Part shown: piece after piece, positions 43,221 through 53,801 of the stretch
Position numbering within the stretch: position 1 is the first letter of the stretch
Layout of the letters: the number at the start of each line of letters is the position of its first letter
Source: CAVUAT01 sp963848045
GTDB taxonomy: Bacteria; Actinomycetota; Thermoleophilia; Solirubrobacterales; 70-9
Assembly: GCA_963848045.1 (NCBI GenBank)
Contig: CAWKCC010000003.1
Coordinates: forward strand, 186,001 to 250,000
Reading direction: 5' to 3'
Length of the DNA stretch: 64,000 bases
Notes under the pieces: model-generated
What the model was told of the DNA's origin: nothing
What the model saw: only the letters and a program-made list of their open reading frames with translations
Databases searched by the model: none
Position numbers and translations under genes: made by a program

Positions 43221-43226
43221 TAGCAT
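43221..43226 (+). promoter_or_regulatory. Leaderless-type -10 element for ppk1
   Basis: TAGCAT, 5-nt spacer, ATG 43232. Confidence 0.5.
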
Positions 43227-43231
43227 TGGTC

Positions 43232-45466
<2,235 letters not shown>

Positions 45467-45479
45467 CGGCTGTTGTAGC

Positions 45480-46109
45480 GTGGCCCTGGTGCCCCTGAGA
45501 TCGACCACCGGCAAGGACGCGGTCTTCTTCGAGCTCTTCGCCGAGGCCGGCGTCAACATCCACCGGGCCGCGCAGATGCTCGAGCGCATGTTTGAGGAAT
45601 GGCCCGAGGACAGCGGGCTCGGGCGCGAGATCCTCTCGGCCGAGCACGAGGGCGACAGGATCACTCAGGAGATCGTTCGCCGCCTCAACCAGGATCCGGT
45701 GCGGACGATGGACAGCGCCGACGTCTACGCGCTCGCCACCCAGCTCGACGACATCGTCGACGACATCGAGGAGACGGCCGACTTCATGAGCCTCTACAAG
45801 ATCGAGGCGCCGATGGACCAGGGCTACGCCCTGACGCAGATCCTCGCCCGGTCGTGCGAGCAGATCTCCGGCGCGCTGACCAACTTCCGCGGCTTCAGGG
45901 GCATCGAGCGTTACTGGATCGAGGTGCACCGGCTGGAGAACGAGGGCGACCGCGTCTGGCGCGAGGCACTCGCCTCGCTGTTCTCGAACGGCATCGACCC
46001 AATGGTGGTGATCCGCTGGAAGGACATCTTCGGCGTGCTCGAGCGCGCCATCGACTCCACCGAGACAGCCGCCCACACGATCGAGTCGATCGCCGTCAAG
46101 CAGGGCTAG
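45480..46109 (+). CDS. DUF47/PhoU-like phosphate-transport regulator
   Basis: 209 residues, all helical: FFELFAEAGVNIHRAAQMLERMF, ILSAEHEGDRITQEIVRRLN, DVYALATQLDDIVDDIEETADFMSLY and RLENEGDRVWREALASLF. The repeated ExxGD motifs are the metal sites of the PhoU/DUF47 (UPF0111) family. DUF47 proteins accompany Pit-type transporters; here no pit gene is adjacent and the gene sits 13 nt after ppk1. GTG 45480 starts the protein. Confidence 0.92.
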   Translation: MALVPLRSTTGKDAVFFELFAEAGVNIHRAAQMLERMFEEWPEDSGLGREILSAEHEGDRITQEIVRRLNQDPVRTMDSADVYALATQLDDIVDDIEETADFMSLYKIEAPMDQGYALTQILARSCEQISGALTNFRGFRGIERYWIEVHRLENEGDRVWREALASLFSNGIDPMVVIRWKDIFGVLERAIDSTETAAHTIESIAVKQG

Positions 46110-46123
46110 GTGGGGGGCGCGGG

Positions 46124-46156
46124 GCGCCTGAAGGCGCGGGGGCCCGCTCAGGCGGG
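46124..46156 (+). terminator. Two tandem small hairpins between DUF47 and the HD hydrolase
   Basis: GCGCC/GGCGC (46124-46137, TGAA loop) and CCCGC/GCGGG (46143-46156, TCAG loop). Short stems between convergent ends. The second overlaps the stop of the minus-strand gene. Weak bidirectional terminator candidates. Confidence 0.4.
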
Positions 46157-46729
46157 AAGGCCTTCGCGAAGCGCGCGCAGGTTCGCCTCGATCTCGGGCA
46201 GGAAGACGATCTCGGGGTCGGCCGCCATCAGCTCGGCCAGGTCCTCCTGCCAGAGCTCCAGACGCTCGGCGAGCGTCGTGCCCAGCCGCGCCGCGCAGGC
46301 CTCGCGGTCCTCGGGCGCGATCGCGCGCCAGTCGCGCATGTTGGCCACCCTGTCGGCGGCGTAGATCAGCCTCGGCCCCTCGCCGGCGGCCAGGACCCTG
46401 CGCCTCAGGGCCCGCTTGCGCTCGCCGTAGGCCTCGATCGCGGGGTCATCGCTGAGCACTTCGACGATCTCCGCGACCTCAGGCCCGAAGCGCTCACCGA
46501 TCTCCTCGGTCTCGACCGGGGTCTTCTCCAAGACGTCGTGCAGATAGGCGGCCGCCAGCAGCCCGTCGCCGCCGCCGCACTCCGCGATCAACCTTGCCAC
46601 CGCGGTCGGGTGCTCGATGAATGGCTCGAAGGTCTGCTTTCGGCGCTGGCCCAGGTGGCTTTGGCGCGCGAAGTCCAGGGCCGACGTGGTCAGATCGGAA
46701 TCCGCTCCGGTTTCGGTTCTCGTCGCCAT
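46148..46729 (-). CDS. SpoT/RelA-type HD hydrolase (possible small alarmone hydrolase)
   Basis: 193 residues with only an HD domain: FIEHPTAVARLIAECGGGDGLLAAAYLHDVLEKT (His, then HD), EEIGERFGPEVAEIVEVLSD and RLIYAADRVANMRDW with the last Asp. This order and the sequence YLHDVLEKTPVETEEIGE match the ppGpp hydrolase domain of RelA/SpoT and metazoan MESH1-like small alarmone hydrolases. No synthetase domain is present. The ATG at 46729 is chosen because the upstream frame lacks conservation. It faces the DUF47 gene; two small hairpins lie between (46124-46156). Confidence 0.85.
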   Translation of the reverse strand: MATRTETGADSDLTTSALDFARQSHLGQRRKQTFEPFIEHPTAVARLIAECGGGDGLLAAAYLHDVLEKTPVETEEIGERFGPEVAEIVEVLSDDPAIEAYGERKRALRRRVLAAGEGPRLIYAADRVANMRDWRAIAPEDREACAARLGTTLAERLELWQEDLAELMAADPEIVFLPEIEANLRALREGLPA

Positions 46730-46917
46730 CGCCTCAGTGCCCCGGTCGTTGCCACGTCGTGACAGCAGTACCTCTTGAGGTTGGAACAGTAGCGGGCTCG
46801 GGCGGCCGGCGTGACCGGCCCCCGAGCGGCCTTCTCGAGCTGTCGGCGAGCCGACCACATACCCGTTTGCCGATCGCCGTCCGGTCTCGAGCCTGCCTGC
46901 GCGCGCGTCTTGGGGCC

Positions 46918-46923
46918 TAGTAT
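46918..46923 (+). promoter_or_regulatory. Leaderless-type -10 element for the 46932 membrane protein
   Basis: TAGTAT, 8-nt spacer, ATG 46932. Confidence 0.5.
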
Positions 46924-46931
46924 CCGCCTCG

Positions 46932-47285
46932 ATGCAGACCGCCCGCAACGTCGCGATCATCATGCTGCTGGCCTTCGTCGTGGCCGTTCTGCCCGGAGGC
47001 GACGCGGCCGCCGAGACGGTGCTGGTCGCGATCTCGATGGCCTTCCTGGCGGCGATCGCCTGGTTCGTCTACCGCCTCTACAACGAGCGGGAGATGACGC
47101 TGATGACGCTGTCAGACACCCGGCGGGGCGTGCTCTACGGCGCGGTCGGCGCGATCACGCTGCTGATCGTGGGCTTCGAGGAATTTCAGTCGTTCAGCGG
47201 TGGCGTCGCCGTCTGGATCGCGCTGATGCTCGCCGCGATCGGGGCGATCTTCCTGATCGTGCGCGAGGCCACGACCTACTCGTAG
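46932..47285 (+). CDS. Small multi-pass membrane protein of unknown function
   Basis: 117 residues with four hydrophobic segments: VAIIMLLAFVVAVLPGG, TVLVAISMAFLAAIAWFVYRL, GVLYGAVGAITLLIVGF and VAVWIALMLAAIGAIFLIV. No family recognised. TAGTAT lies 8 nt before ATG 46932, indicating its own, probably leaderless, promoter. It precedes the TadE-like operon with a 56-bp gap but need not belong to it. Confidence 0.78.
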   Translation: MQTARNVAIIMLLAFVVAVLPGGDAAAETVLVAISMAFLAAIAWFVYRLYNEREMTLMTLSDTRRGVLYGAVGAITLLIVGFEEFQSFSGGVAVWIALMLAAIGAIFLIVREATTYS

Positions 47286-47329
47286 CGCTTTCCTGACAGT
47301 CGGCGCCCCAGACGCGCGTCCGCCGCTCC

Positions 47330-47335
47330 TAGCTT
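47330..47335 (+). promoter_or_regulatory. Leaderless-type -10 element for the Tad-like operon
   Basis: TAGCTT, 6-nt spacer, ATG 47342. Confidence 0.55.
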
Positions 47336-47341
47336 CGCGTC

Positions 47342-47719
47342 ATGCGAGCGTTTCGTTTCTCGACCGGGTGCCGCGGGGGAGCGGGGCAGGCCTCCGTCGA
47401 GCTGCTCGCCGTGCTTCCCGCGCTCGTGGTTTGCGTGTTGATCGCTGGGCATGCGCTCCTCGCGGGCTGGGCCCTGTGGTCGGCCGCGAACGCGGCGCGC
47501 GCGGGAGCGCGCGCCGAGCACGTCGGCGCCGACGGCGTCGAGGCCGCACGGCGCTCCCTTCCCCCCGTCTTTCGAGCAGGAAGCGGTGAGCAGGCTCGGA
47601 GCACGATCCGGGTCGGCGAGCGGGGCGTCCGGGTCGACGCCCGCGTACCGGGGCTCTGGCCCGGAGATGCCACCGCTCACCTTCGGGTGGCCGCGAGGCT
47701 GGATCCGGAGGGCGGCTGA
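47342..47719 (+). CDS. TadE-like pilus/secretion protein 1
   Basis: 125 residues. Starts with a short basic leader, then GGAGQASVELLAVLPALVVCVLIAGHALLAGWALWSAANAARAGARA, the GQ-SVEL...LP hydrophobic segment typical of TadE and Flp-type pilin-like proteins. The rest is an extracytoplasmic beta-rich domain. TadE proteins are minor pilins of the tight-adherence (Tad) secretion system. TAGCTT lies 6 nt before ATG 47342, so it heads the three-gene operon 47342-50187. No tadA/tadB/tadC genes occur in the window. Confidence 0.82.
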   Translation: MRAFRFSTGCRGGAGQASVELLAVLPALVVCVLIAGHALLAGWALWSAANAARAGARAEHVGADGVEAARRSLPPVFRAGSGEQARSTIRVGERGVRVDARVPGLWPGDATAHLRVAARLDPEGG

Positions 47720-47725
47720 GCGAGG

Positions 47726-48100
47726 GTGGCGAGCGGGCGCAGAGATCGAATCGCCGTTCGGAGAAGCCATGGACAGGCGGCGATCGAGCTGCTCGCCGGC
47801 CTGCCGGCACTGCTGCTCGCCGCGCTGATCGGCTTCCAGCTGCTGGCGACCGGTTATGCGCTGACCCTCGCCGACGGCGCGGCCGAGGCCGGTGCGCTGG
47901 CCCGAGTCGCCGGTCTCGACCCCGAGGATGCCGCGCGCGGTGCGCTGCCGGGCTGGGCGCGGGAGCGGGTCAGCGTCGCGGAGCGCGGGGGCGCCGTCAG
48001 CGTCGAGTTGCGCCCTCCCTCTCCGCTGCCCGTGCTCTCTGAACATCTCGTCGTCAGCTCGCGCGCCTGGGTGAGGCCGGATCGCGCGCCGCAGCCGTGA
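47726..48100 (+). CDS. TadE-like pilus/secretion protein 2
   Basis: 124 residues, paralogous in layout to the preceding gene: basic start, then SHGQAAIELLAGLPALLLAALIGFQLLATGYALTLADGAAEAGALARVAG, where GQ-AIELL...LP again marks the TadE motif. The remainder (PEDAARGALPGWARERVSVAERGGAVSVEL) forms a short extracytoplasmic domain. GTG 47726 follows the previous stop by 6 nt, and its stop overlaps the next gene (GTGA at 48097), so all three are cotranscribed and coupled. Confidence 0.8.
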   Translation: MASGRRDRIAVRRSHGQAAIELLAGLPALLLAALIGFQLLATGYALTLADGAAEAGALARVAGLDPEDAARGALPGWARERVSVAERGGAVSVELRPPSPLPVLSEHLVVSSRAWVRPDRAPQP

Positions 48101-50187
48101 GCGACCGGCGAGCCGAGGTCGGGAGAGAGGATTCGACGGAGGGCGGGGGACCGGCCGTGCTGCTGGCCTCCGGGAGCGATCGCCGGGGCGGCCTCGCGCT
48201 GGCGGCTTCGGTCGCGGTCGAGGCCGCCGCGGCGGGCCGCCTCGAGGCGCTGCTGATCGAGCTGAGCGAGCGGCCCCGGCGGCGCCCGACCACGCTGCTG
48301 GCCTCCCCCGAGGCGCGCGCGCTCGAAGCGAGGCTGCGGGCTCTGGGACTCCGCGCCGCCGCCCGGGGGCACATCTGCCACCTCGGCCTCGGGATCGATG
48401 AAGGGCTCGATGGCGGGGCTGACGGGACCGGGCTGGCCGACGTCGTCGCCGGCTGCGAGGCCCGTCTGGCGGTGGTCCACCTGCCGGGCTCAAGCTGGGT
48501 CGCTTCCCTCGAGTTGCCGGGGCTGCGCGTCGACTGTGGCCTGCTGCTTGCCCGGCTGCCCGAGGAGCGCTCGCTCGCCGCCCTGACGGTGGACGAGCTG
48601 CGGCGTTGCGGCTGCGAGGCGCGGGTCGCGAGCCGGGCACCGGCTGCGCTGGCTGCTCGCCGGGCGATGGCGGGGCTGCGACCGGGAGGCGGCGCCTCGG
48701 TGCGCGCCGCGAGGCTGGCCCGGGCGCTGCCCGGGCTGGCCGGGCCCGCTCGGCAGGAGGGTCGAGGTGGCGCCGGGGGCCAGGAGGGCCAGGCGCTTCC
48801 GGTGGTGCTCGCAGCCGCGGCCGCCCTGGTCGGCGGCGCCTTGCTGCTCGCAGCGATCGGCGGGGCCGTGACGGGCAAGGCGCGAGTGCAGAGAGCGGCC
48901 GATCTGGCGGCGCTGTCGGCGGCGCGAAGCATGCGCGACGACATGCCGAGACTGCTGGCGCCGGCCACCCTCCCTGGCGGCGCGGCCAACCCCCGGCACC
49001 TGGCGCGCGGCGCCTACCTCTTCCGCGCGCGGGTAGCCGCGCGGGAGGCGGTCGAGCGCAACGGCGTCGCCGCGTCGCGGCTGGAGTTGAGCTTCCCGGA
49101 CGCGGGGGAGACCCCACCGCTGCGCGCGCGCGCCGCGGTGCGTGCCGAGATCGACGCCGACGGTATGCCCGGCGGCGATCGTCTCGCCGCCGAGGGTCAA
49201 TCCGAGCCGGAGGGTGGCCCTGGCGCCGGGCCCGGGCAAGGCGGCCCGGGGCGAGCGCTCCAGGTGGTCGCCGCGGCGGTGGCCGAGGCGGGGCCGCCGT
49301 CCGGCTCATGGACGGGCCTTCCCGAGCGGGCGAGCGGCGGGGGCTACTCGGGCTCGCTGGCCTATCGCAACGGCGAGGGAATGCGACCGGACGTGGCCGG
49401 CGCCTACGACCGCATGGCCGCGGCGGCGCTGAGTGCTGGCCGGCGATTGGTGGTCAACTCGGGCTTTCGCTCCGATGCCGAGCAGGCCGCGCTGTTCTCG
49501 GCCCACCCCGATCCGCGCTGGGTGGCCCCGCCGGGCCGCTCCCTGCACCGCTGCGCGACCGAGCTCGACCTCGGGCCGGCGTCGGCATACGGCTGGCTGG
49601 CCGCCAACGCCGCCCGCTTCGGCTTTCTGAGGCGCTACGCGTGGGAGCCCTGGCACTACGGGTTCGCTGCCGGCCCGGCGCCCTGCTCGGCCGCCGGCGA
49701 GTCCGGCGTGCTCGCGGGGGAGGACGCCGACGGGCAGGGCTCGAGCTTGGGGCTGCCCTCGTTCGTCCCCGGCCGCTACCGCGGGCCGATCACCCGGGCG
49801 GCCGCGCGCTGGAACGTCTCCGGCCCCCTGCTCGCGGCGCAGATCATGGCTGAGTCGGGCTTCGACCCGGCGGCGGTCTCAGCGGCGGGCGCCCGGGGCA
49901 TCGCCCAGTTCATGCCGGGCACGGCTGCGTCCTACGGGCTGCGGAACCCCTTCGACCCCGAGGCCGCCATAGACGCCCAGGCGCATTTGATGTCCGACCT
50001 GCTGCGCCGCTTCCGCTCGGTGCCCCTGGCCCTCGCCGCCTACAACGCCGGGCCGGGGGCGGTGGCGCCGTGCACCTGCATCCCGCCCTACCCTGAGACC
50101 CGCGCCTATGTGGCCCGCATCCTGGCGCTGCTCGACGGCGTCGGGGCGCTGCCGTCGCCGCCGCTCGAGGTGAGGCTGGTGCGTTGA
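48097..50187 (+). CDS. Four-part fusion: degenerate MinD/CpaE-like, TadG-like membrane segment, VanY D,D-carboxypeptidase, SLT transglycosylase
   Basis: 696 residues. Residues 20-200 resemble the MinD/CpaE fold (AVLLASGSDRRGGLALAASVAVEA then LEALLIELSE) but the P-loop KGGxGKT is replaced by SDRRGG, so ATP binding is unlikely. Residues 230-285 are a TadG-like segment with one membrane helix (ALPVVLAAAAALVGGALLLAA, then RVQRAADLAALSAARSM). Residues 430-525 are a VanY/LD-carboxypeptidase domain: NSGFRSDAEQAALF, SLHRCATELD (His484, Asp491) and EPWHYGF (Glu517, His520). Residues 565-680 are a lytic transglycosylase: MAESGFDPAA with Glu586, GIAQFMPGTAASYGL and ALAAYNAGPGAV. Linkers are Gly/Pro-rich. 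A secretion-linked peptidoglycan remodeller is the natural reading; the combination is unusual. Confidence 0.88.
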   Translation: MSDRRAEVGREDSTEGGGPAVLLASGSDRRGGLALAASVAVEAAAAGRLEALLIELSERPRRRPTTLLASPEARALEARLRALGLRAAARGHICHLGLGIDEGLDGGADGTGLADVVAGCEARLAVVHLPGSSWVASLELPGLRVDCGLLLARLPEERSLAALTVDELRRCGCEARVASRAPAALAARRAMAGLRPGGGASVRAARLARALPGLAGPARQEGRGGAGGQEGQALPVVLAAAAALVGGALLLAAIGGAVTGKARVQRAADLAALSAARSMRDDMPRLLAPATLPGGAANPRHLARGAYLFRARVAAREAVERNGVAASRLELSFPDAGETPPLRARAAVRAEIDADGMPGGDRLAAEGQSEPEGGPGAGPGQGGPGRALQVVAAAVAEAGPPSGSWTGLPERASGGGYSGSLAYRNGEGMRPDVAGAYDRMAAAALSAGRRLVVNSGFRSDAEQAALFSAHPDPRWVAPPGRSLHRCATELDLGPASAYGWLAANAARFGFLRRYAWEPWHYGFAAGPAPCSAAGESGVLAGEDADGQGSSLGLPSFVPGRYRGPITRAAARWNVSGPLLAAQIMAESGFDPAAVSAAGARGIAQFMPGTAASYGLRNPFDPEAAIDAQAHLMSDLLRRFRSVPLALAAYNAGPGAVAPCTCIPPYPETRAYVARILALLDGVGALPSPPLEVRLVR

Positions 50188-50203
50188 GGCCGGCCCTCCG
50201 GCC
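50188..50203 (+). terminator. Hairpin after the Tad-like operon
   Basis: GGCCGG/CCGGCC with a CCCT loop starting immediately after the stop of the four-domain fusion and ending 36 nt before livH. Confidence 0.5.
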
Positions 50204-50239
50204 GCACGGAGACCTCGAATCAGATAGACAACCCGGGTG

Positions 50240-51250
50240 ATGGAGGCCGGTCAGCTGACCGAGGCGGGTCCGCCCGCGCTTCGCGAGCGGCTCGAGGACA
50301 GGTTCAGGCAGAGCCCGGCGCTCGGGGCGGGGGCTGTGCTCGCGGTCATCTTCGTCGCGCTGGTCGCGAGCAAGGGCCTCCACGATGTGCTGCAGACGGG
50401 GCTCAACGGGCTCTCGCTGGGGGCGATCTACGCGCTCGGCGCGGTCGGGCTGACCCTCGTCTACGGGATCCTGAAGCTGACCAACTTCGCCTGGGGCGAC
50501 TACCTGACCTTCGGGGCCTACATGGCCTATCTGGTCAACGTCACCTGGGGAGTGCCCCTGGTGATCGGCGTCTTCTGGGCGATGCTGGCGACCGCGCTGC
50601 TCAGCCTCCTGCTGGAGCGCACGCTGTGGGGGCCGATGCGCAGGCAGAACGCCGGCTTTCTGCAGCTGATCCTGATGTCGATCGGCCTCGCCTTCGTGCT
50701 GCGCGCGGTGATCCAGTGGTTCTGGGGCACCGAGATCCGCCAGCTCGACGTGGACAACACCAGCACGGTCGAGCTGCTGGGCCTGCGCATCGGGCAGACC
50801 GAGCTGATCGTGCTCGTGGTCGGCGTGACCGTGCTTGTGACGGTGGGGGCGATGCTCCGCTACACGCTGCTCGGCAAGCGCATGCGGGCCCTCTCGGACG
50901 ACCTCGATCTCGCTGAGACGGCCGGGATCGACACGCGCCGGGTGATCGTCTACACGTGGGTCTTCGCCGGTGCGCTTGCCGGCCTCGCCGGGGTACTCTC
51001 GGGCGCCACCACCAACCTTCGGCCCGAGCTGGGCTTCGAGTTGCTGTTGCCGATCTTCGCCGCGGTCATCCTCGGCGGCATCGGTGACGCCTTCGGCGCC
51101 CTGGCCGCGGGGCTGGTGCTGGGCGTGGTCACCGAGTGGTCGACGCTGGTCATCGATCCCGGCCTGAAGACGGCGGTCGGCTTCGTCGTGCTGGTGATCG
51201 TGCTGATGGTCCGGCCGCAGGGCATCTTCGGGAAGGCGAAGGCGATATGA
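50240..51250 (+). CDS. livH: Branched-chain amino-acid ABC transporter permease LivH
   Basis: 336 residues (ATG 50240; a GTG one codon earlier also fits). Eight or so membrane helices with LivH signatures GLNGLSLGAIYALGAVGLTLVYGILKLTNFAWGDY and LSDDLDLAETAGIDTRRVIVYTWVFAGALAGLAGVL, and GIGDAFGALAAGLVLGVVTEW. Part of the hydrophobic amino-acid transporter (Leu/Ile/Val or related). The stop overlaps livM (ATGA at 51247). The first 35 residues are hydrophilic and include EARLEDRFRQSP-like sequence. Confidence 0.94.
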   Translation: MEAGQLTEAGPPALRERLEDRFRQSPALGAGAVLAVIFVALVASKGLHDVLQTGLNGLSLGAIYALGAVGLTLVYGILKLTNFAWGDYLTFGAYMAYLVNVTWGVPLVIGVFWAMLATALLSLLLERTLWGPMRRQNAGFLQLILMSIGLAFVLRAVIQWFWGTEIRQLDVDNTSTVELLGLRIGQTELIVLVVGVTVLVTVGAMLRYTLLGKRMRALSDDLDLAETAGIDTRRVIVYTWVFAGALAGLAGVLSGATTNLRPELGFELLLPIFAAVILGGIGDAFGALAAGLVLGVVTEWSTLVIDPGLKTAVGFVVLVIVLMVRPQGIFGKAKAI

Positions 51251-52248
51251 GCCCGGTGGATCTGGTCGGCGTCACCTTCTCGGCCTTCTTCGAGCCCGAC
51301 TTCTGGATCAGCGTCGGCGTGATCGCGGGCACCTACGCGGTGATCGCCCTGGGGCTGCAGCTCAACACCGGCTTCACCGGCATCGTCAACTTCGGCCAGG
51401 CGGCCTTCATGGCGATCGGCGCCTACACGATGGCGATCCTCGTGCTCAAGGCGGGGTTCTCATTCTGGCTGGCCCTGCCTTGCGCGATGGCCACCGCGAT
51501 GCTGTTCGGCATCATCGTCGGCATCCCGGCGCTGCGTCTGCGGGCCGACTACTTCGCGATCGCCACGATCGCGCTCGCCGAGGTGGTGCGGCTGATTGCG
51601 CAGAACGCCGCGATCACCGGTGGCAACCAGGGGCTCTTCTGCAAGCAGGACGATCCTTCGGTCTGCTACCCGGACTCATTCCGGGACTTCTCCGGCTCCG
51701 TAAACGGATTCGTCGAGAACTTCTGGGACAAGCCCGATTCGCTGTTCCCGCTGTTCCTGGTGGTCTGGACGATCGTGCTGCTCGCCACCATCGGGCTCCG
51801 CTACGCGCAGCGCAGCCCGTGGGGGAGGGTGCTGCGAGCGATCCGCGAGGACGAGGACGCCGCCCGGGCGCTCGGCAAGAACACCCTCTACTACAAGCTG
51901 CAGTCGCTCTCGATCGCGGCGCTGCTGGGTTCGATCGCCGGCTTCATCCTCGCCCTCAACCTGGCGACGATCCACCCACTCGATTTCGAGCCCCTGGTCG
52001 CCTTCTTCGGCTACAGCGTGCTGATCCTCGGAGGCCTCGCCAACTACCGCGGCGTCGCCGTCGGCGCGATTCTCTTCTGGGCGGTGCTGGAGGGGACCCG
52101 CTTCCTCGATCTGCCCGACCCGCCGTTCACGGAGACTCGCGTTGCCGCCCTGCGCCTGGCGATCACGGGACTGCTGTTGATCGGCCTGATGGCCTACCGG
52201 CCGCAGGGACTGTTCGGCAACAAGCAGGAGATGGTCCTTGGCGACTGA
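51247..52248 (+). CDS. livM: Branched-chain amino-acid ABC transporter permease LivM
   Basis: 333 residues from ATG 51247. LivM signatures: YAVIALGLQLNTGFTGIVNFGQAAFMAIGAY, LRLRADYFAIATIALAEVVRL, and LRAIREDEDAARALGKNTLYYKLQSLSIAALLGSIAGFILAL with the EAA-type coupling loop. About nine membrane helices. Coupled to livH upstream; its 3' end overlaps the livG start by 11 bp. A longer in-frame reading inside livH is discarded. Confidence 0.94.
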   Translation: MSPVDLVGVTFSAFFEPDFWISVGVIAGTYAVIALGLQLNTGFTGIVNFGQAAFMAIGAYTMAILVLKAGFSFWLALPCAMATAMLFGIIVGIPALRLRADYFAIATIALAEVVRLIAQNAAITGGNQGLFCKQDDPSVCYPDSFRDFSGSVNGFVENFWDKPDSLFPLFLVVWTIVLLATIGLRYAQRSPWGRVLRAIREDEDAARALGKNTLYYKLQSLSIAALLGSIAGFILALNLATIHPLDFEPLVAFFGYSVLILGGLANYRGVAVGAILFWAVLEGTRFLDLPDPPFTETRVAALRLAITGLLLIGLMAYRPQGLFGNKQEMVLGD

Positions 52249-53026
52249 GGCCGAGATCAGCGCCCCGATCCTCCGCGTCTCCGATGTCTCCAAGCGCTTC
52301 GGAGGCATCAAGGCCGTCAACGGGACGACCTTCGACGTCGCCCCACGCTCGATCACCTCGCTGATCGGGCCGAACGGAGCCGGCAAGACGACGCTCTTCA
52401 ACCTCGTCACCGGCTTCTACCGGGGCGACAGCGGCTCGGTGCGCTTCGATGGGAATGAGGTGTTTCGCGAGCAGCCCTACGAGATCGCCAGGCGGGGCAT
52501 GGTCCGGACCTTCCAGATCACCAAGGCGCTGTCGGCGATGCCGGTGATCGACAACATGATGCTCGCGGCTCCGCAACAGCCGGGGGAGCGGCTTCGAAAC
52601 GTGATCTTCCGCCCACGTCAGGTCAAGGCCGTGGAGGCGGAGGTGCGCGAGGCCGCGCTCGAGCTGCTCGAGGTCTTCAATCTGGCCAAGCTCGCCGACG
52701 ACTATGCCGGCACCCTCTCGGGCGGCCAGCGCAAGCTGCTGGAGCTGGCGCGCTCGCTGATGGCCAGGCCGAAGATGCTGCTGCTCGACGAGCCGATGGC
52801 CGGCATCAACCCCACCCTCGGCAGGCGCCTGCTCGAGCACATGCAGCGCCTGCGCAGAGAGGAGGGCGTCACCTTTCTGTTCATCGAGCACGACATGGAT
52901 GTGGTCATGAGGCACTCCGACCGGGTGATCGTGATGGCTGAGGGCCGGGTGATCGCGGAGGGCGGGCCCGACGAGGTGCGCAAGGACAAGGCCGTCGTCG
53001 ACGCCTACCTGGGCGGCGTCGCCTGA
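52238..53026 (+). CDS. livG: Branched-chain amino-acid ABC transporter ATP-binding protein LivG
   Basis: 262 residues from TTG 52238 (CAAGCAGGAGATG upstream supplies a ribosome site). Walker A GPNGAGKTTLFNLVTGFY, Q-loop RTFQITKALSAMPVIDNMML, signature TLSGGQRKLLELARSLMARP, Walker B MLLLDEPMAGINPTLGRRLLEHM (the AGINP motif is typical of LivG) and H-loop FIEHDMDVVMRHSDRV. Pairs with LivF. Its stop overlaps the livF ATG. Confidence 0.95.
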   Translation: MATEAEISAPILRVSDVSKRFGGIKAVNGTTFDVAPRSITSLIGPNGAGKTTLFNLVTGFYRGDSGSVRFDGNEVFREQPYEIARRGMVRTFQITKALSAMPVIDNMMLAAPQQPGERLRNVIFRPRQVKAVEAEVREAALELLEVFNLAKLADDYAGTLSGGQRKLLELARSLMARPKMLLLDEPMAGINPTLGRRLLEHMQRLRREEGVTFLFIEHDMDVVMRHSDRVIVMAEGRVIAEGGPDEVRKDKAVVDAYLGGVA

Positions 53027-53778
53027 TGGCCGCGAGCGCTTCAGGCACAGAGGCCATTCTCGCCGCCGAGGGGCTGGTCGCCGGCTACGTGCCCGAGGTC
53101 GACATCCTCAACGGCGTCGACATCCGGGTGAACGAGGGCCAGATCGTCACGATCGTCGGGCCCAACGGGGCCGGCAAGTCCACCCTGATCAAGTCGATCT
53201 TCGGCTTGCTTCCACCCCGCAAGGGAACCGTGAAGCTGCGCGGCGAGGACCTCGCCGGGCAGCCACCGCACGCGATCACGCGCCGCGGCATGAGCTACGT
53301 TCCCCAGCTCGACAACGTCTTCAAGACCCTCACGGTCGAGGAGAACCTCGAGATGGGGGCGCTCGAGCGTGGCGGGGGCGAGGCGCGAATCGCGACCATG
53401 TACGAGCTCTTCCCCCGGCTCGGCGAGCGCCGCACTCAGGACGCCGGCACGATGAGCGGAGGCGAGCGCCAGATGCTGGCGATGGCCCGCGCCCTGATGC
53501 CCGACCCGCGGGTCCTGCTGCTCGACGAGCCCTCGGCCGGCCTGGCCCCGGCCTTCGTCGAGGCGATCTTCCAGAAGATCGCCGACGTCAACGAGGCCGG
53601 GGTGACGATCGTGATGGTCGAGCAGAACGCCCGCCGCGCCCTCGGCATGTCAGATCGCGGCTACGTCCTGGAGCTCGGCCAGAATCGCTTCGAGGGTCCC
53701 GGCAAGGAGCTCCTGGACGACCCCAAGGTCGCCGAGCTCTACCTCGGCGGCGCCGCGGGGGACAACGGGGCCGAGTAG
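53026..53778 (+). CDS. livF: Branched-chain amino-acid ABC transporter ATP-binding protein LivF
   Basis: 250 residues. Walker A GPNGAGKSTLIKSIFGLLPP, Q-loop YVPQLDNVFKTLTVEENLEMG, signature TMSGGERQMLAMARALMPDP, Walker B LLLDEPSAGLAPAFVEAIF (the SAGLAP motif marks LivF) and H-loop MVEQNARRALGMSDRG. The ATG overlaps the livG stop (TGATG). Last gene of livHMGF; the binding protein is encoded convergently at 55565. Confidence 0.95.
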   Translation: MAASASGTEAILAAEGLVAGYVPEVDILNGVDIRVNEGQIVTIVGPNGAGKSTLIKSIFGLLPPRKGTVKLRGEDLAGQPPHAITRRGMSYVPQLDNVFKTLTVEENLEMGALERGGGEARIATMYELFPRLGERRTQDAGTMSGGERQMLAMARALMPDPRVLLLDEPSAGLAPAFVEAIFQKIADVNEAGVTIVMVEQNARRALGMSDRGYVLELGQNRFEGPGKELLDDPKVAELYLGGAAGDNGAE

Positions 53779-53789
53779 GGACCCGAGTG

Positions 53790-53795
53790 TAGGAT
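53790..53795 (+). promoter_or_regulatory. -10 element for the FMN reductase
   Basis: TAGGAT, 6-nt spacer, ATC 53802; supports a noncanonical start. Confidence 0.45.
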
Positions 53796-53801
53796 CGCTG
53801 T

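Noticed and set aside
42713..43231. N-terminal extension of ppk1 back into the CHAD gene
   Set aside because: It overlaps the CHAD frame, is Arg/Pro-rich, and a -10 hexamer lies just before ATG 43232.
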